A stretch of 64,000 nucleotides of DNA from Anopheles merus (Eukaryota > Arthropoda > Insecta > Diptera > Culicidae). Location of the stretch: NCBI RefSeq assembly GCF_017562075.2, contig NC_054082.1, forward strand, positions 28,526,231-28,590,230. Reading direction: 5' to 3'. The position numbers and the translations under genes are program-made. Below, one piece after another: positions 1 through 12,084 of this stretch. The notes under the pieces were generated by a model. That model was not told the DNA's origin, ran no database searches, and saw only the letters and a program-made list of their open reading frames with translations. How positions within the stretch are numbered: position 1 is the stretch's first letter; each line of letters starts with the position of its first letter.

Positions 1-392
1 TTTCGGCGAGAAGGGTAGTTCATTTTATCGCTCACACCGTTTCGATCTAACACTACATAGCACCACTACCACCCCTACACATTGCCGGAAAAATGCTGGC
101 GGTGCTTGGTACGCACCTACGTATCGGCGGCACCCTTCTGTTTTGTTCATTCTCTTGCAAATGTCTGCAATAGTACGACAGGCAACGGTGCTGCCAGTGA
201 AAATGTATTCCGCAGTTCTGCATTGGCGTTCGTACGAAGTGACAGGTTGTAAAGTCGTCTGGCCATCCGTGTCGGAAAGTGTGATCGTATTCGTTCCGGT
301 AGTGTTTGTAGAACATTTGTTTTTTTCTCTCTCTCTTTTGTGTTTATTCCGTTCGATTGAATTTATTCGCATTCGCAGCAAAATGTGATTGG
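1..392 (+). other. Probable 5' leader exon of the long Munc13-4-like isoform
   Basis: A strong donor (GGAAC/GTAAGT) ends a possible exon at 392. The short open frames before it carry several ATGs and end in a stop just before the donor, so this would be non-coding leader. Joining it to the acceptor at 2250 (pyrimidine-rich, CTCCCACCAG) would make ATG 2330 the first in-frame start of the long isoform. The 5' limit lies at or beyond the window edge and no core promoter was recognised. This is inferred from splice sites only. Confidence 0.35.
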
Positions 393-1088
393 AACGTAAG
401 TGGATAAAGAAGTTTAAAACGCCTTTTAAATCGTTGTTTGTACAAAACAGAAGTGGTAGAACTAACTTAATCGTTTTAACAAATAGTATGACTCAGAAAG
501 AGAATGGTTAAGCTTTTTTTAAATAAATTAAGTATTTCTCTGTTTCTACCCAAATCTACACTTCGTTCGTTAAATGTGTGATCAGCAAACGAAACCGCAT
601 CAACTCAACTTTGACCGCCTGCGATGTCAGCCGCTGAGGGGAATCCTTCATACATCAATAGAACATGCAAAATCGAGCTAATTGGACTTTATGTAGATTG
701 GATAGCCCAATCGGCAGCATTGTGAAAGGGGAACAACTAGAACACAGCGCATACATTTTATCATTTTATCCACACATCCAACTGCAGTTGTGCTGGCGAT
801 TAACAGCTTCAACTCATTTCCACACATCTGTGGCTGCACATGCTGGATGCGTACCGAAAACATGTACCAGACAATGTAGCAATTCTTGGTGAATCACACG
901 AGCGCCAGTGCTTTCGGTTGTTCCGTTGATATATCGAAACGGTGTTACGTGTTTGTTGGATGGGTTGTGTCTTGGTTCACGCGTTGATAAGAAGCAACAA
1001 CTGTCCTTCAAGCGGTAAAGGGTAATATAAAAGCAACGTTTTCGGGTCAATGTACCTGTACACTGTTGACAAGTGTGCGTTTGGAATC

Positions 1089-1193
1089 CTACGCATAGTC
1101 CTACGCATATGGGACCACGGTCCATTCGGGGCTTGAACTCATGAAGGGCATGTTGTTAAGTCGTACGAGTTGACGACTGTAACACGAGACCGG
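1089..1193 (-). mobile_element. SINE200-like element, head fragment
   Basis: On the minus strand this carries a tRNA-derived head: an A-box-like start (CTCGTGTTACAGTCGTCAAC), the shared ACGACTTAACAACATGCCC block and a B-box-like GAGTTCAAGCCCC, then part of the body. It matches the copies near 9.1 kb and 35.1 kb. The 3' half with the GAA-rich tail is missing. The family name is from memory of Anopheles SINEs; the likeness between copies is seen directly. Confidence 0.7.
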
Positions 1194-1197
1194 CTTT

Positions 1198-2035
1198 CTT
1201 TATCAATCTTTTGTAAAGATTCGTTTATATGAATCTTCACGATGATTGATTTGAATCGCGAATCGATTGTCATAGATTCATAATTCTCATACAATTAATT
1301 TATCTCTGGAAATTCATGAATTTCTAACGAATCTCTAATCTCTAAAGGTTCATAAGCTTCTAAAAAATCATGAATATCTATAGATTCGAAAGATATATGA
1401 ATACCTAGAGATTCTTCAATGTCTGAAGAATCAACGGAACATTTCAAGAACGATTCGAACCGGGTATGAAGTGTAGTAAATGTTGTGGGCAGCCGTGCCG
1501 ACCCCTGGACTTGCCGTGGCAGTTGCGCTGCCACCGGTCAACGTCCAGGAGGACGACAGTGTGTCACACACACTGTCGCACACACTAAGCAGCGCAAGGC
1601 TTAGTGTGTGCCGAGCGCACAGTTAGAGTGTGTTTGCGAGCCGATCGAGCAGGAGCTCTCGGCAGGGGCGCTCGGTGCGGCTGGTGCGCGGCCACCGTAC
1701 TATTATATTTTAAAGTATATTGTTTGTTTCGTTTATGTTTTATTTATTATGTACGTTATAAGTGTTTTAATAAAAGTAAAAGTGCAAAACACAACAGTAA
1801 AGATGCATCTTGAAGATTAGTGATGAGATTCATAACAGCTTAAAGAATCATGAATCTCTAGAGCATTACAAATCTCTAGGGATTCGTGACTCTTAAGAAA
1901 TTTAAGAATATTTAGACATTTGCTAATATGTACAAATTCATAACAATAATTTATATCAATTTTTGGAATTCATATTCTTTGATTCACTTGAACGGTTCAT
2001 TTCGATTCATGAATCTGAATCAAAATTACCTACCT
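1198..2035. repeat. AT-rich palindromic repeat (GATTCATGAATC type), split by an LTR
   Basis: Both sides of the LTR at 1481-1796 (about 1198-1475 and 1802-2035) are packed with degenerate copies of GATTCATGAATCTCTAGA-like motifs in both orientations. The two halves look like one older repeat into which the LTR inserted. No open reading frame of interest. The outer limits are approximate. Confidence 0.55.
1481..1796 (+). mobile_element. Solo LTR, Ty1/copia-like
   Basis: A 316-bp segment starts TGTTGTG and ends CACAACA, a 7-bp perfect terminal inversion, and is flanked by the same 5 bp, GTAAA (1476-1480 and 1797-1801). This is the signature of an LTR left by recombination between the two LTRs of an integrated retrotransposon. 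Near the 3' end a TTTTAATAAAAG stretch supplies a polyadenylation-type signal, so the LTR reads on the + strand. TGTTG...CAACA ends with a 5-bp duplication are typical of Ty1/copia; the superfamily is inferred from that alone. The short ORFs inside (1604-1820) are not genes. Confidence 0.75.
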
Positions 2036-2329
2036 CTAATTATTTCTAGAAAAACCTGACCGGTTATACAGTAAATTTTGTAATCTAAAGTACTAGATAA
2101 CAGATTTTCTGTGTCATAAACGTGGAAAACACGTGAGCATAAAGTTCTTGGACCAAATCTTGTAACGTTCAGGTGTTTTGTAATGTTAGAATATGGCCCA
2201 CCAGACTTCCGGTATGATTAAGCTAATGCTCTTTATCTTTCTCCCACCAGCTTCGACCATTGTTCCAGCTGTTGTCATCCAACGAATCCCATCTACCAGA
2301 CCAACGTAATCGTTAATCAAATACCCTTC

Positions 2330-3902
2330 ATGGAAGACGAGCCGGACGATGTGTCCATGTCGACGTTTCGCCGCACTCATCATCCCATACGCCAGCGGCG
2401 CCATTCGCGCGTCGGCACGGCTCCCCTACCCTCGCAGGCGTTGTTTAGAAAGAACAATCTCTTTGCAACGTCGGAGCTACAAAATGGACCCAGTGCCGAT
2501 GCTGCCTTTCGTCATAGTTCGTACATCGTAAGCCACAGCGACTCACAAGACTGCAGCCCGTCACTGTCCCAATCGGAAGTGTCGATTCCGAACGCGATCG
2601 AGTACGATCCCGGTTCGGTAGAACGCACCAAACCAAGAGTACCTCAGCGACGAAGAACAGGCGCATACGGCAATGTAACCCTCAACTTGCAGATTGCAAA
2701 CGGGATCAATACGGCCATTTTGGAGGGAGATGAAAACCGGGTGCGGCCCGTGGTACCGAAGCGAAGGCATGGCGTTGCCACCGAGAGAGCCACATTGCGG
2801 GAGTCCTGTCAGGAATCGGTAGCCGCACAGTCATCCTGCCTCGTGCTGGGCATCAACAGTGATGCGCGCAATCCACTCAACTACAAAATGTACACGCCAT
2901 TCTACAACAAACGCCAAACGATGCCACCGGAACACTTCAAGGTAAGTCGGTCGGAGGTCACATGTGAGTGCTTCTGCATTGCGTGGAGTGACCGTAACGC
3001 CACGCTGCGCTTCCCCGCAAGGACATTCGCGCTCGTCATTATTATCGTCATTTTGTTTTGATGTATTCCTTCTGGTCCTCTCTCTCCCGCTCCCTCCGCT
3101 CATGACAGAACTGGCCGTCCGAGTCACCGGGGTACGGTGACGAGAGTGAGCAAAGCTATAGAACGCTCAGCTACTACTCCGAGGTAGCGAACCAGCTGGA
3201 GCAGTACGAGCGGCGCAGCTTCGACACCGGCAGCTCCACCATGCTGAACGCCATCGACTCTAGCTCGATCATGTACCGGAGCAGCCTGGACCACTTGCCG
3301 CTAGTGGACGAACATTCGCCGTCTGAAAATCGCAAACAATCGAGGACGCGCAGGAACGGGACTACGGATCGAGTTGTACCGACGAGCGAAGTCGCGAAAA
3401 TCCCTGTGTCTGGGCTGCACTCCAGGCGGCAGCAGCAGATCAAACTAGGCGCAGAGCAGCGTGCCGAAAATAACTTAAGCGATCAAAAACCGGCACAGAC
3501 GCAGTCGAATTCATTAGCCCCTCCGACGAGCACTTTTGGGCGGTGGAGCGGAAGCATACATAATCTGTTCAGCATTGGCAATCGAGCGTCCAACGGGGCC
3601 GGTCGGTGGAGCAAAAGTGAAAACTGCCTAAACGAGGTCGGCCAACAGTCGGCACGGCTACGGAACGGATCGTCCAAACCGCCCGACAGTCGGTTGCTTT
3701 GGTCGGACAGGCTATTCGGACGGGCTGGAAAGAACGGACGGGCCCGGCGGACCAACACCTTTCTGACGAGTGGCGGTGGCAGTTTCTTCACGTACAAGTA
3801 CGACGACGAGGAGGAGAGCGCCTGGCAGAAGTACTTTAGCCTGGGGATGCTGCGCAAAATACGCTCCAAGCAGGGGAAGCCTACCAAAGGCAAGGATGGC
3901 AG
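2330..3902 (+). CDS. Long N-terminal exons of the Munc13-4/BAIAP3-type gene (isoform a)
   Basis: Two coding exons, 2330-2941 and 3109-3902, join in frame (HFK/NWPSE; donor AAG/GTAAGT, acceptor ATGACAG) and encode about 469 residues. The frame is open back to the acceptor at 2250, but ATG 2330 is the first Met there. The last exon ends in two bases of a codon (AG/GTTAGT), exactly the phase taken by the exon at 14130, so it probably splices there, skipping the SSADH gene. The sequence is basic and rich in Ser, Arg, Asn and Gln, with PQRRR and PKRRH patches and no domain I recognise, so it is likely disordered. With the common exons the product would be about 1,607 residues. Alternatively these exons belong to a separate gene whose last exon I missed. 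Confidence 0.6.
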
Positions 3903-4015
3903 GTTAGTACCGTTGAGTTAGGTAGAGAGTTTTGTGGTTTAACTGAGTGTTTTTCAAAGGAGCCTGGATAAGGCAAGTAATGTTTGTATCCTTAAAGATT
4001 AAAGTATTCAAGGTA

Positions 4016-4379
4016 CAGGTGGTCCCCGAGATGCACGGTACCTCTTATACGCGGATTCGGAGATACGCGGTTTTCCAAATTTGACAGTTCTTTGAGCAAA
4101 TTGTACTGATTTGACACATCCATTGTGAAATACCAAATATTTCACGTATTGAACGAATGTAAAATACTATTTAAAAAGGTTTAAAATTGTTCAATTCAGT
4201 AGAAACATATCAAATAATGAATATGGTGGCGAAAACCAACCCCTACTTGCAAAATTGCACGAAAATTAGTGATATTTTGGCTGGAAATCACGAGATTCGA
4301 CTTACGCGGAAATTCGAGATACGCGGTATTCTGCGACCGTTTTCGGTCCCCATTAACCGTGTATCTCGGGGACCACCTG
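4016..4379. mobile_element. TA-flanked MITE with pogo/Tigger-like ends
   Basis: A 364-bp non-coding element with terminal inverted repeats CAGGTGGTCCCCGAGAT...CACGG, nearly perfect over about 24 bp (one mismatch, GATGCAC against GATACAC), flanked by TA on both sides (4014-4015, 4380-4381). Inside each end the motif GAGATACGCGG recurs. TA duplications and CAGG...CTCGGAGATA-like ends recall pogo/Tigger elements of the Tc1/mariner superfamily. No transposase frame is present, so it is a non-autonomous copy. It lies in an intron of the Munc13-4-like gene. Confidence 0.7.
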
Positions 4380-7300
4380 TATAGCAATATTTTGAAAACT
4401 CCGTTATCTGTCAATATTGTGAAGAGAAAGTGAACTGTGCGATAGCACAAATAGTACTAGTAATAGTACTAGTGGTGTCATCTATTGGGAATAGGCAAAA
4501 GTAAAGTGACATTAAAAGATGCAGCCGATTCGTTTTTGCAAAGTCGGGGAAGTATTGAAGAATTGTCTAATGAAACCGAGTGAAAATGTAATACTCTGTA
4601 TCGGTTCATCTTTGGCTAAACGTTCTACAATGAATTCCAATGTATTAATATCATCACTAAATGTACAGTAAAATGGTATTCGAAGAGAATTGGTTGCTCT
4701 TACACATCGGAATGTAGACACTGGAAAAGAAAGAAGTTTGTGAAATTTATGGCATTACATTTCACCTAATAGGAACAATGAATCAACGCCCTGAATGTCT
4801 GTCTCATATCTTGAACTGTGTCCGTACGTTCGAAACATTCTTATAGCGTGTTGATGATCGCCCTAAAAAATAGCGAATCAACCACAACAACAGTAACAGC
4901 AACTTATCCAATTATAGACTTTCAACGCTAACCATGTGCATCTTTCATGTGACCTCGAAAAATTGGAGCGTCTTCTAGCGAAAAGATAGCCAAGCCGGAA
5001 AACGAATCCGATAGCTTACCGTCTGGGTGGATCTCTTTGTTTACGTTTGAAGACGTTTTTTTAACACAAACACAGCGTGCACCATGCACGCACCATGTTC
5101 GTGCTGTTGCCAATCGGTAATTGTTGGTAAATTCAAACCCGAACTGTTCAACATTGGCCAATGCGGAGGTAAAGTGGTGTCTTGTGAGTGAGGGAAGCTT
5201 AAAATCGAAAGTAAGAAGATCGGAAATGTAAACATTTGGATCATTTTTGTTTTCAGTTTTATTTGTTATATTTATGCGTAAAGAAAGCTAATCATATGTT
5301 GCTTTGTACGTGCGAGGAAATGTGTTGCACACTTGTACAGTCAGCAGGCACTAGCAGCGCGATCAAGCGATCAAGTGAAAAAGTATATATGCATCATAAT
5401 CTTATTATAGAAATCGTTTCGCAAATTTGATCTAAACTCATTAAACTTAAAGGAGAAATTTATTGGATTTTTTGCTGGTTGCCCACATATAGATTAATGT
5501 CAGCTCTTGAGCAGATTTATATGAATTTGAAGTGGAAATGTTAGTATGCAAAAAATATACCATAAAGCAAATCATCCACTCAACATCGACAACATACTGT
5601 ACGAGCTTAGCATCTTTCGTGACGTGACTAAGCGTGCAAAGAGCGCGAGCGCCGTCACTTCGCCTTCCCCCCCTCAATTCGCGATCACTACTACATTCAC
5701 ACGCAACATGCAACACCGGCTGGTATGGTCAGGTTGGCGTGTAGTTTCCACGTGGATTTCCCTCTGCTTACGTTGGGCAACCGCAGGTACACGACCTTGC
5801 CGGCAATCCGCACAGGTTGGCTGTTGACGTGGGTTGCGTTTGGAGTTGCGCTAGTGCGGCTTCACATCTACCAGTAAAAGCTTTCAGCTTAACCCTTGAC
5901 GTTGACGGGGGAATGGTTGAAGGAAATATGATCGCATTTCATTTTATTTTTTTATCATTATTATTATTAGAAACATCGAATATATTGGCCTCATTCGTCT
6001 CTTTGATCGCATTTTATGTGATATTTACAAGATCAGATCTCCGCTCCAAGGTCTGTTTTATGTTAATTATTAAATGGACCACATTCGTTTATTCCGGAAT
6101 TAAAATATTTATTAGTTCACAATGTTACTATGAAACTTAGTTTGTCCAAGCTATATTCCAATAAGACATGATGGAATCATGACGTTATTCATAACGGAAT
6201 CCTATAATAAAAACATATTCAGCTACACTTTGTTTCTTTAAATCTTTAGTTTATTTGGAACGTATGATAGTTTTATGTTCATTGTTTAAAATTCCTTTTT
6301 TAAAGATAGCTTCATTTTTAATCATACAACCGAACGTACGTAACTAAAATTTGAAATGTGTTTAACAGGTTTTTTAATTTTTATTTTTAATCATAGTCAA
6401 AAATGAATCAAGATATCGATCTTAACGAATACAAATTGAATGAAATGAGGAACTAATCCTTTACAAAAACTCATAAAATAAATGCTACCGCGTAGCGGAA
6501 GTAGTTGCTTTTGCCTATAAGATCATGTCAATGTCACGCCGTTTTATCCGTTATCCGTTATCCTTTTTAAATGGTGTGGTTTCACCAAGCCATTCTGCCC
6601 TATTACCCATAATAAGCAACAACCCGCGTGTCGAAGCGCAAGCATTGATTCTGATCGAGGGTTTCAAAGCTCGTCCGAAGCTTCCTGCGATCAGCAGGTT
6701 GCCTTTTGTGGCGCACTGTCCGACCCTTTAGCGCATGGAACGCGGTGTGCGGCAATCATGTGGGAAAAATAGCCTCCAAAAATTTACCTTTCTTAACACG
6801 CAACTCAACAAAGGTCTCGCCCGCCCTTTACGTGATTGATTCTCTCAGGCCCTTTCGTAACCGGCGTACCTCAGATGTGAGTATAGGTGTGTTTGCGAAG
6901 CATGACCTCGTGAGGCGAATGAAGTGAGTTTTTTGGTGGTTTAAGTTCAAAAGACAACCAGTTTTAGAATTCACTTCAGGTAACTCCAGCCGGGGTAGGA
7001 AAGATAATTTAGGTAATTGAAATGATGCCGCCATCGGCGCTTTAGACACGCTGGCGCGGCTCTGTGTTGTAAATGAACCCTTCATTACCGGTGCAGTGGA
7101 CGATCTCGTATGCAGGTGCCGGTTGAGAGAGTGTTTAAATTCAAAAGGTTTTGGTAAATAATTACCTGAACTACGAATTCCGCATTGGAACGGCGTCTAA
7201 CCATTTTCAAACGATCGCTGTGACAGCTCCTACTGCGTCACCTGGGCATTAGGTGCGATCGGTTGCGGTTCGTTTGTAAACAAAACAAACCCTATGATCG

Positions 7301-9020
7301 CTAGCCGAAAGCGAAACAATTGAATTAAACATTACACACGCGCATTACACTCCGTTTACTACACACGCACACACAACCCTTGCGATGGGGCATCCCCACT
7401 AACCCTACGCCATCGTGGCCGTCTCTTCGTGATCGTGTCGCGGAGGGTTTTTTCCCCCGGGGTGCCAGCGAGCGAAACACATCACAATCACGTCTACTGC
7501 TACCCGGTTTCCAACGGCCGGGGATGGCTGTGTGTTTGTGAGGAGAACGCCGACGTCGCTAAACAACCTTCCGGACGGGCGTTGCGATCGGCGTCACATT
7601 CAGTAGATGTTGTTGCATCCGACAGAGCGGTTGAGTGAGCAGCTGACTGGTTGGTTGGTTGGTTGCGCCTGCCCTGTCTAGAATTGTTGATCGTTTGCTC
7701 CCCGTCGAGTGTCTGTTGTTCGTCAAATTGTGATCGTGGTTGAGTGTTTGCGCGAACCGTTTATACGTAAATTCGCGTCTACGTGTAAGGTGAGCAATGC
7801 ACTTCGTGAATGTGCCCACCGAGTAAACTTTGTTGATGCTTACCTCTGCGTGGAGAGGATTTTTCAACAACGAACGACGAATCACCTCCTGAAGATCACC
7901 TTGGCTGTTAGTGTTAAACAGTTCTTAAACAGCTGGTTAAAGTGACTGGTGAAAGCCACAAAAAAGTGTATGTGTGTCAAGCAGTAACAAACAAAAACAT
8001 ATATAGGACAGCATCCGTTGCCGATCGTGTGGTGCTGACGTCAGCGTTGAGCTTCGTCAACATTTTTGGCGAATGGTGCAGCGCGAACTGAGTGGGAACC
8101 AACAAGTGTGAAGACAAAATCTTGAATTTTCGGCGATGGCGCGTTGCGCAGGCGTTGAAATGTGATTTTATTTCCTTCGGTTCCGTTCGCTTAAAGCGGG
8201 TTTTGCGTTGGCTGGAAGGCAGCCGGAATGGCCATAAAAAAACCCTTTGAAGCAAAATCCGTTTCCGACAATATTTCAATACGTTTCGTAGTTTCGCTTT
8301 GGAGAGCAAATTTGCAAATATATGTGAAATTTAAGAATGGGAAGAAATTGTTGTGTATATTCTGATATCATTTCCCAAACAGTTGAATAGTTTTTCGTTT
8401 ATTTCGTTAAATGCAGACATACTCAGAAAGACACTTCCTACCAGAACTAAAGTTAAAAATCTGTTACTATTGCAAATGTTTACTACAACGAGTACTAGTG
8501 GGCTTCTGAAATAGATAACTTGTGTATTAGTGCATAGCGTATGACATTAGAATGACAGTAAATGGTACTTCAAAATTGCAGCAAACTTACTCATCATGTA
8601 CATGTTTCCGTCATCTGGAACACATCGATGTGAGTGATCAGCGCACTCAATGATCTTACAGTGATCCCACACCAAACGGATCTTGTTTAAGTGGGTCGTC
8701 GTCCCTTTCCTGACCCTTCCCATCCGGTAAGGCGGATTGCAATGTGCTTCATCAATGGATGCTGTTGTCTCTTCTCCCGGGTCTGATCGACAACCAGCCG
8801 TCCCTACTGCACCGCCAGTCCTGTGTTGACTGTCCAAGCGCAAAAGTAAGGGGCATCGCGTAGCTAGCGAACCGTACCGGCAACAGTTTATCAAGCCCAA
8901 GTTTTGCGGCCGGCATTCGCTTGACGATACGACTTTTAAGCCAAGGTCAGGATGGAACGGTTTTCCTACGACGCACCAGCATGATAGATGCATGCAGTCA
9001 ATGGTTTGTTTGATATGTTT
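4380..9020. other. Intronic or intergenic DNA without a recognisable gene
   Basis: AT-rich DNA between the isoform a exons and the 9-kb SINE. The ORFs here (for example 5546-5827, 6525-6927 and 8547-9056) are short, lack the GC-rich third positions of the true exons and resemble nothing I know. The only likely functional piece is the candidate leader exon and promoter around 7.6-7.8 kb. Confidence 0.5.
7599..7633 (+). promoter_or_regulatory. Candidate Inr-DPE core promoter and short leader exon
   Basis: An arthropod initiator match TTCAGTA (A at 7602) is followed by GGTTG at +28 to +32, which fits the downstream promoter element RGWYV at the exact required spacing. Transcription from here would reach a donor at 7789 (GTGTAAG/GTGAGC). 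That could form a non-coding first exon spliced to the acceptor CTTGGCAG at 10650, just before the isoform b start codon. The motifs are short, so chance matches are possible. Confidence 0.35.
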
Positions 9021-9026
9021 ATAGAA

Positions 9027-9237
9027 AGACTTCTTCTTCTTCTTCTTCTTTGGCACAACAACCGTTGTCGATTAAGGTTTGCCCTGTATCACTAGTGGGA
9101 TTGGCTTTCAGCGACTTACTGATTACACATAGCAGGATAGTCAAGTCCTACTAAAGGCAGCACGGTCCATTCGGGACTTGAACCCATGACGGGCATGTTG
9201 TTAAGTCGTACGAGGTGACGATTGTACCACCAGATCC
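9027..9237 (-). mobile_element. SINE200-like element, near full length
   Basis: Read on the minus strand: a tRNA-like head with A-box and B-box matches (TGGTACAATCGTCACC; GGGTTCAAGTCCC), the body with TGACTATCCTGCTATG and AAGTCGCTGAAAGCC, and a 3' tail of (GAA) repeats. It is the most complete of the copies here and serves as the reference for the others. Such elements are transcribed by RNA polymerase III and moved by a LINE partner; they encode no protein. Confidence 0.75.
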
Positions 9238-10626
9238 AGACTAGACCGAACCAGACCCAACAGAAACACTAGCGTTGTATAAAATCATAGAAAAGACACT
9301 ATTTCTCACCATCGCTTTTTCACATTTTTGTTCTGCACTGTTGCGTATATTGTTCTCTATCTGTTGTTACGCTTTAGAATTGGACGTCAACCGGCAAAGT
9401 GCTAATGGAAACCGTTCCGATTGTGTTGCGATGACCGTGCCCTTGTTTGTCTCGTGCCCACTTTTTTGTTGTTGTGCAGTCGCCCCCCGAACACCTCAGT
9501 GCAGGTTGGCCCAACGGAAGATAATTTAGATGAGGAAATGTGTTTTTTTAGTTCTCTTTCTAGTTGTCTGCCTCCCTATAAGGCCAACCATTGTGCAGTG
9601 GGATGTTGGTTTGGGTATTCTCTCAGATACCCAAGTGACATCACCCTTTGCTAGCGATTACGCTCTTGCTCGGTGCCGGTTGGTAAAGTATTACTAAGCG
9701 CCCAACAATTTATAGTGGCGCATTGTTTGGTTATGAGTAATCCCCGGCTCTTAGTAATAGCCCCCCCCCCTCACCCCTTAGTATCCAATGGAGATCACTT
9801 CTCGCATCTTAATCATCGGATTTGGTGGAGACCTTGGCGGCATAGACACGCAGGGTAGAGAGGTATACGCAACCATTAGCGCCTAAAATCATCATCAAAT
9901 ATGATTAGTAGAGTTGGAGTTTTATTTGCTGTTGTTAGCAGCACCGAACAAATTATTTGTAGATGTGTTTGATGGCTTCAGACACTTCACTTGTCGCCCT
10001 CGGAAGGTTTGTTGCGTACATGCCTATTGCTGTACGCAAGTCCAACGAAAAAGGCGTTAACAGTACGCATGATGTTCATATAAAGCCACTCAGGGGCTTG
10101 GTTAATGCCAGCGGACAAGTTGAGGCAGGTTTACTTCCTAGTCGCTTTCCGGTTGAATAGTATTGCCAATTTAAAATTGTAATCAACGTCTCTGTGCCGA
10201 GCGATTGTGGCGGCGCACTAAGCGTTGGCGATGTTTGCTATAGGGCACACACATTCCTAAGCGTACCGGTCGGTCTTATAATGGGAAATGATTTATTTTG
10301 TACACAATGTATGTTGAAAGATTCAATAGCTCGAACTAGTGCGTTAATTAAAGCGATGCTAAAAGAAAAAAAACGCGGTACAATTCAAACAGTTAATGTT
10401 GTTCAAGTTAATAATAATAACGTACGAAATATTGTCGGAAACGTTCAATGCAAACAACAGTAGAAAACATACTCATACAACCCACCAACATCTCTAATGA
10501 TTTGATAAATTCAAACAGATCGAAAACAGTGCCCTAGTGTGTAGCTCCCCATTTGCTTGGTGCGTTTGTGCAACAGCGTGCGCTTCTAGCAAGAACAGTT
10601 TCAAACTCCCTCCCGTTTTGCTGAGC

Positions 10627-10660
10627 TCAGTGTGCATCGATCCTTGGCAGCATCAAGATG
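10627..10660 (+). promoter_or_regulatory. Candidate Inr-DPE core promoter at the isoform b start
   Basis: CTCAGTGTG gives an initiator TCAGTG with A at 10629, and AGATG lies at +28 to +32, matching the DPE consensus while overlapping the start codon. If used, the leader would be only 29 bases. This competes with the model in which the same stretch is a 3' splice site (TTGGCAG at 10650) for an upstream leader exon. Confidence 0.3.
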
Positions 10661-10740
10661 GACGAGGAAGCGATGTGGAAAGGTTTCTACGACAAGATTC
10701 AGGAGCAAAAGCAGAAACCACCGACCGAGCATCAGTCCAT
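10658..10740 (+). CDS. Alternative first coding exon of the Munc13-4/BAIAP3-type gene (isoform b)
   Basis: ATG 10658 opens an acidic/basic 27-residue peptide beginning MDEEAMWKGFYDKI and ends at a donor CCAT/GTACGT with two bases of a codon. That phase matches the acceptor at 14129, giving HQS-I-IQDLDGSFFEKFG and a product of about 1,166 residues. The SSADH gene lies within the intron that follows. The exon is supported by phase, a good donor and a plausible N-terminus, but not by similarity, since it is short. Confidence 0.6.
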
Positions 10741-12084
10741 GTACGTATAAGAGCACCCGGAACGTGTTAACTGTATTTCTTTCCCTTCGCACATTAGCAC
10801 ATTAGTGTAAATTCACCTCCCTTTTGGGAGGAGAGATTCCATGCAAATGGGACGCATTTCGTTGCGGTGTGAAAATTTAGTGCTCATTTTAAATGTGAAA
10901 CGAAAAAAACTGGAAAGTCGTGAAACAAAATTTGCCAATAATACTAACGGAAAGTGCACTGAAAGAAGCAGCCAACTTTTACACAAAACATCTCATTCCG
11001 GGCGTGTTAGACCTCGCTAGTTCATGGAACGAAATCGATGTTCTGACAGAATGTTTAGACTTCGGGCGCCAGTATGTGTCATCCGTTTTGCTTGCAAAAG
11101 GCATGCGCCGTGCTCAGTTTGTTTGTTTTTACACGTTTATAAACTTTCAACCCATGTAGGGATGTTACATCATATACAACTTTATGCCTTTAATTACTAA
11201 CGATCATATTTCTATTTCCTCGAGCCGTTTTTCAATTCCAATTTGAAGAAGAAAAAAGACAACGAAAATGATAAATACCAAGTAAATTGATCATTTCCGT
11301 AATGTGTGTGTGTGTGCCGTACCGGTGGGCCCACATGTACCGGTGGAGTTTGATCGTTTCAAACTGTTTCGCCCACCAGCCTCAAGCTCAACGGCGAGAT
11401 CAGATGATAACCTGATACGTCGTACGTAACAATCGCTGCAGGTTGTATTTGTGTGTCACATGTGCCTTGCCACGCTGCAATGTGGTGGACATTCTGTACG
11501 GTGCTGTTGATCAAGATAAAAGCGTGAAATAACATACGCCACTATCTACTAATCATAATGGGTCTGCTTTATCACGATGCACGATACTGTGGGGAGTTCG
11601 CGCTATTCAATTACGATCTAATTTGTGGTGATTTAGAGGTAATTAATTATACTAAAGCAAGCGTTTTTAAATGTGCCACCATATTAAATTTATCCATTCC
11701 TAATGTAAGTTTGCCCTATTTGAAAATACTGCATGCGTCTGATAAGAAAAGTCGTGTTTCTGCTTCCAACGTATTTTCGTTTGAATGTCGTCCTTCTCGA
11801 CTTTTCAACTCTGCACTCTAAACCCATCCGGCGTGAGCTGTCACTGCTCGCACTGCGGAGGATTTGTTTTGGTTTTGGCTCATTGCTGCAAGTGGGAGCG
11901 TGTGTGTAGATCGGCTCACAGTCGAGAAGAATCTCGGGCACCACATCCCGCCGTTCGTGCTTCTAATCAATCAAACGGCCAATATTGGCATTCTTTTTGT
12001 TCTCACTATCGGTTCGCCAAATAATAGCCGTTAGATAACGCTTGCGATTAAAACGCGAAGGCCCATCGTCGCCGTGTCGTGAAA

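Noticed and set aside
1604..1820. Short ORFs before the long isoform
   Set aside because: They lie entirely inside the solo LTR.
8547..9056. A 169-residue ORF on the minus strand
   Set aside because: It starts inside the GAA tail of the SINE copy and reads through non-coding DNA.
10194..10463. An 89-residue ORF with several Cys just before the isoform b exon
   Set aside because: AT-rich codon use unlike the true exons, no known family and no splice context.
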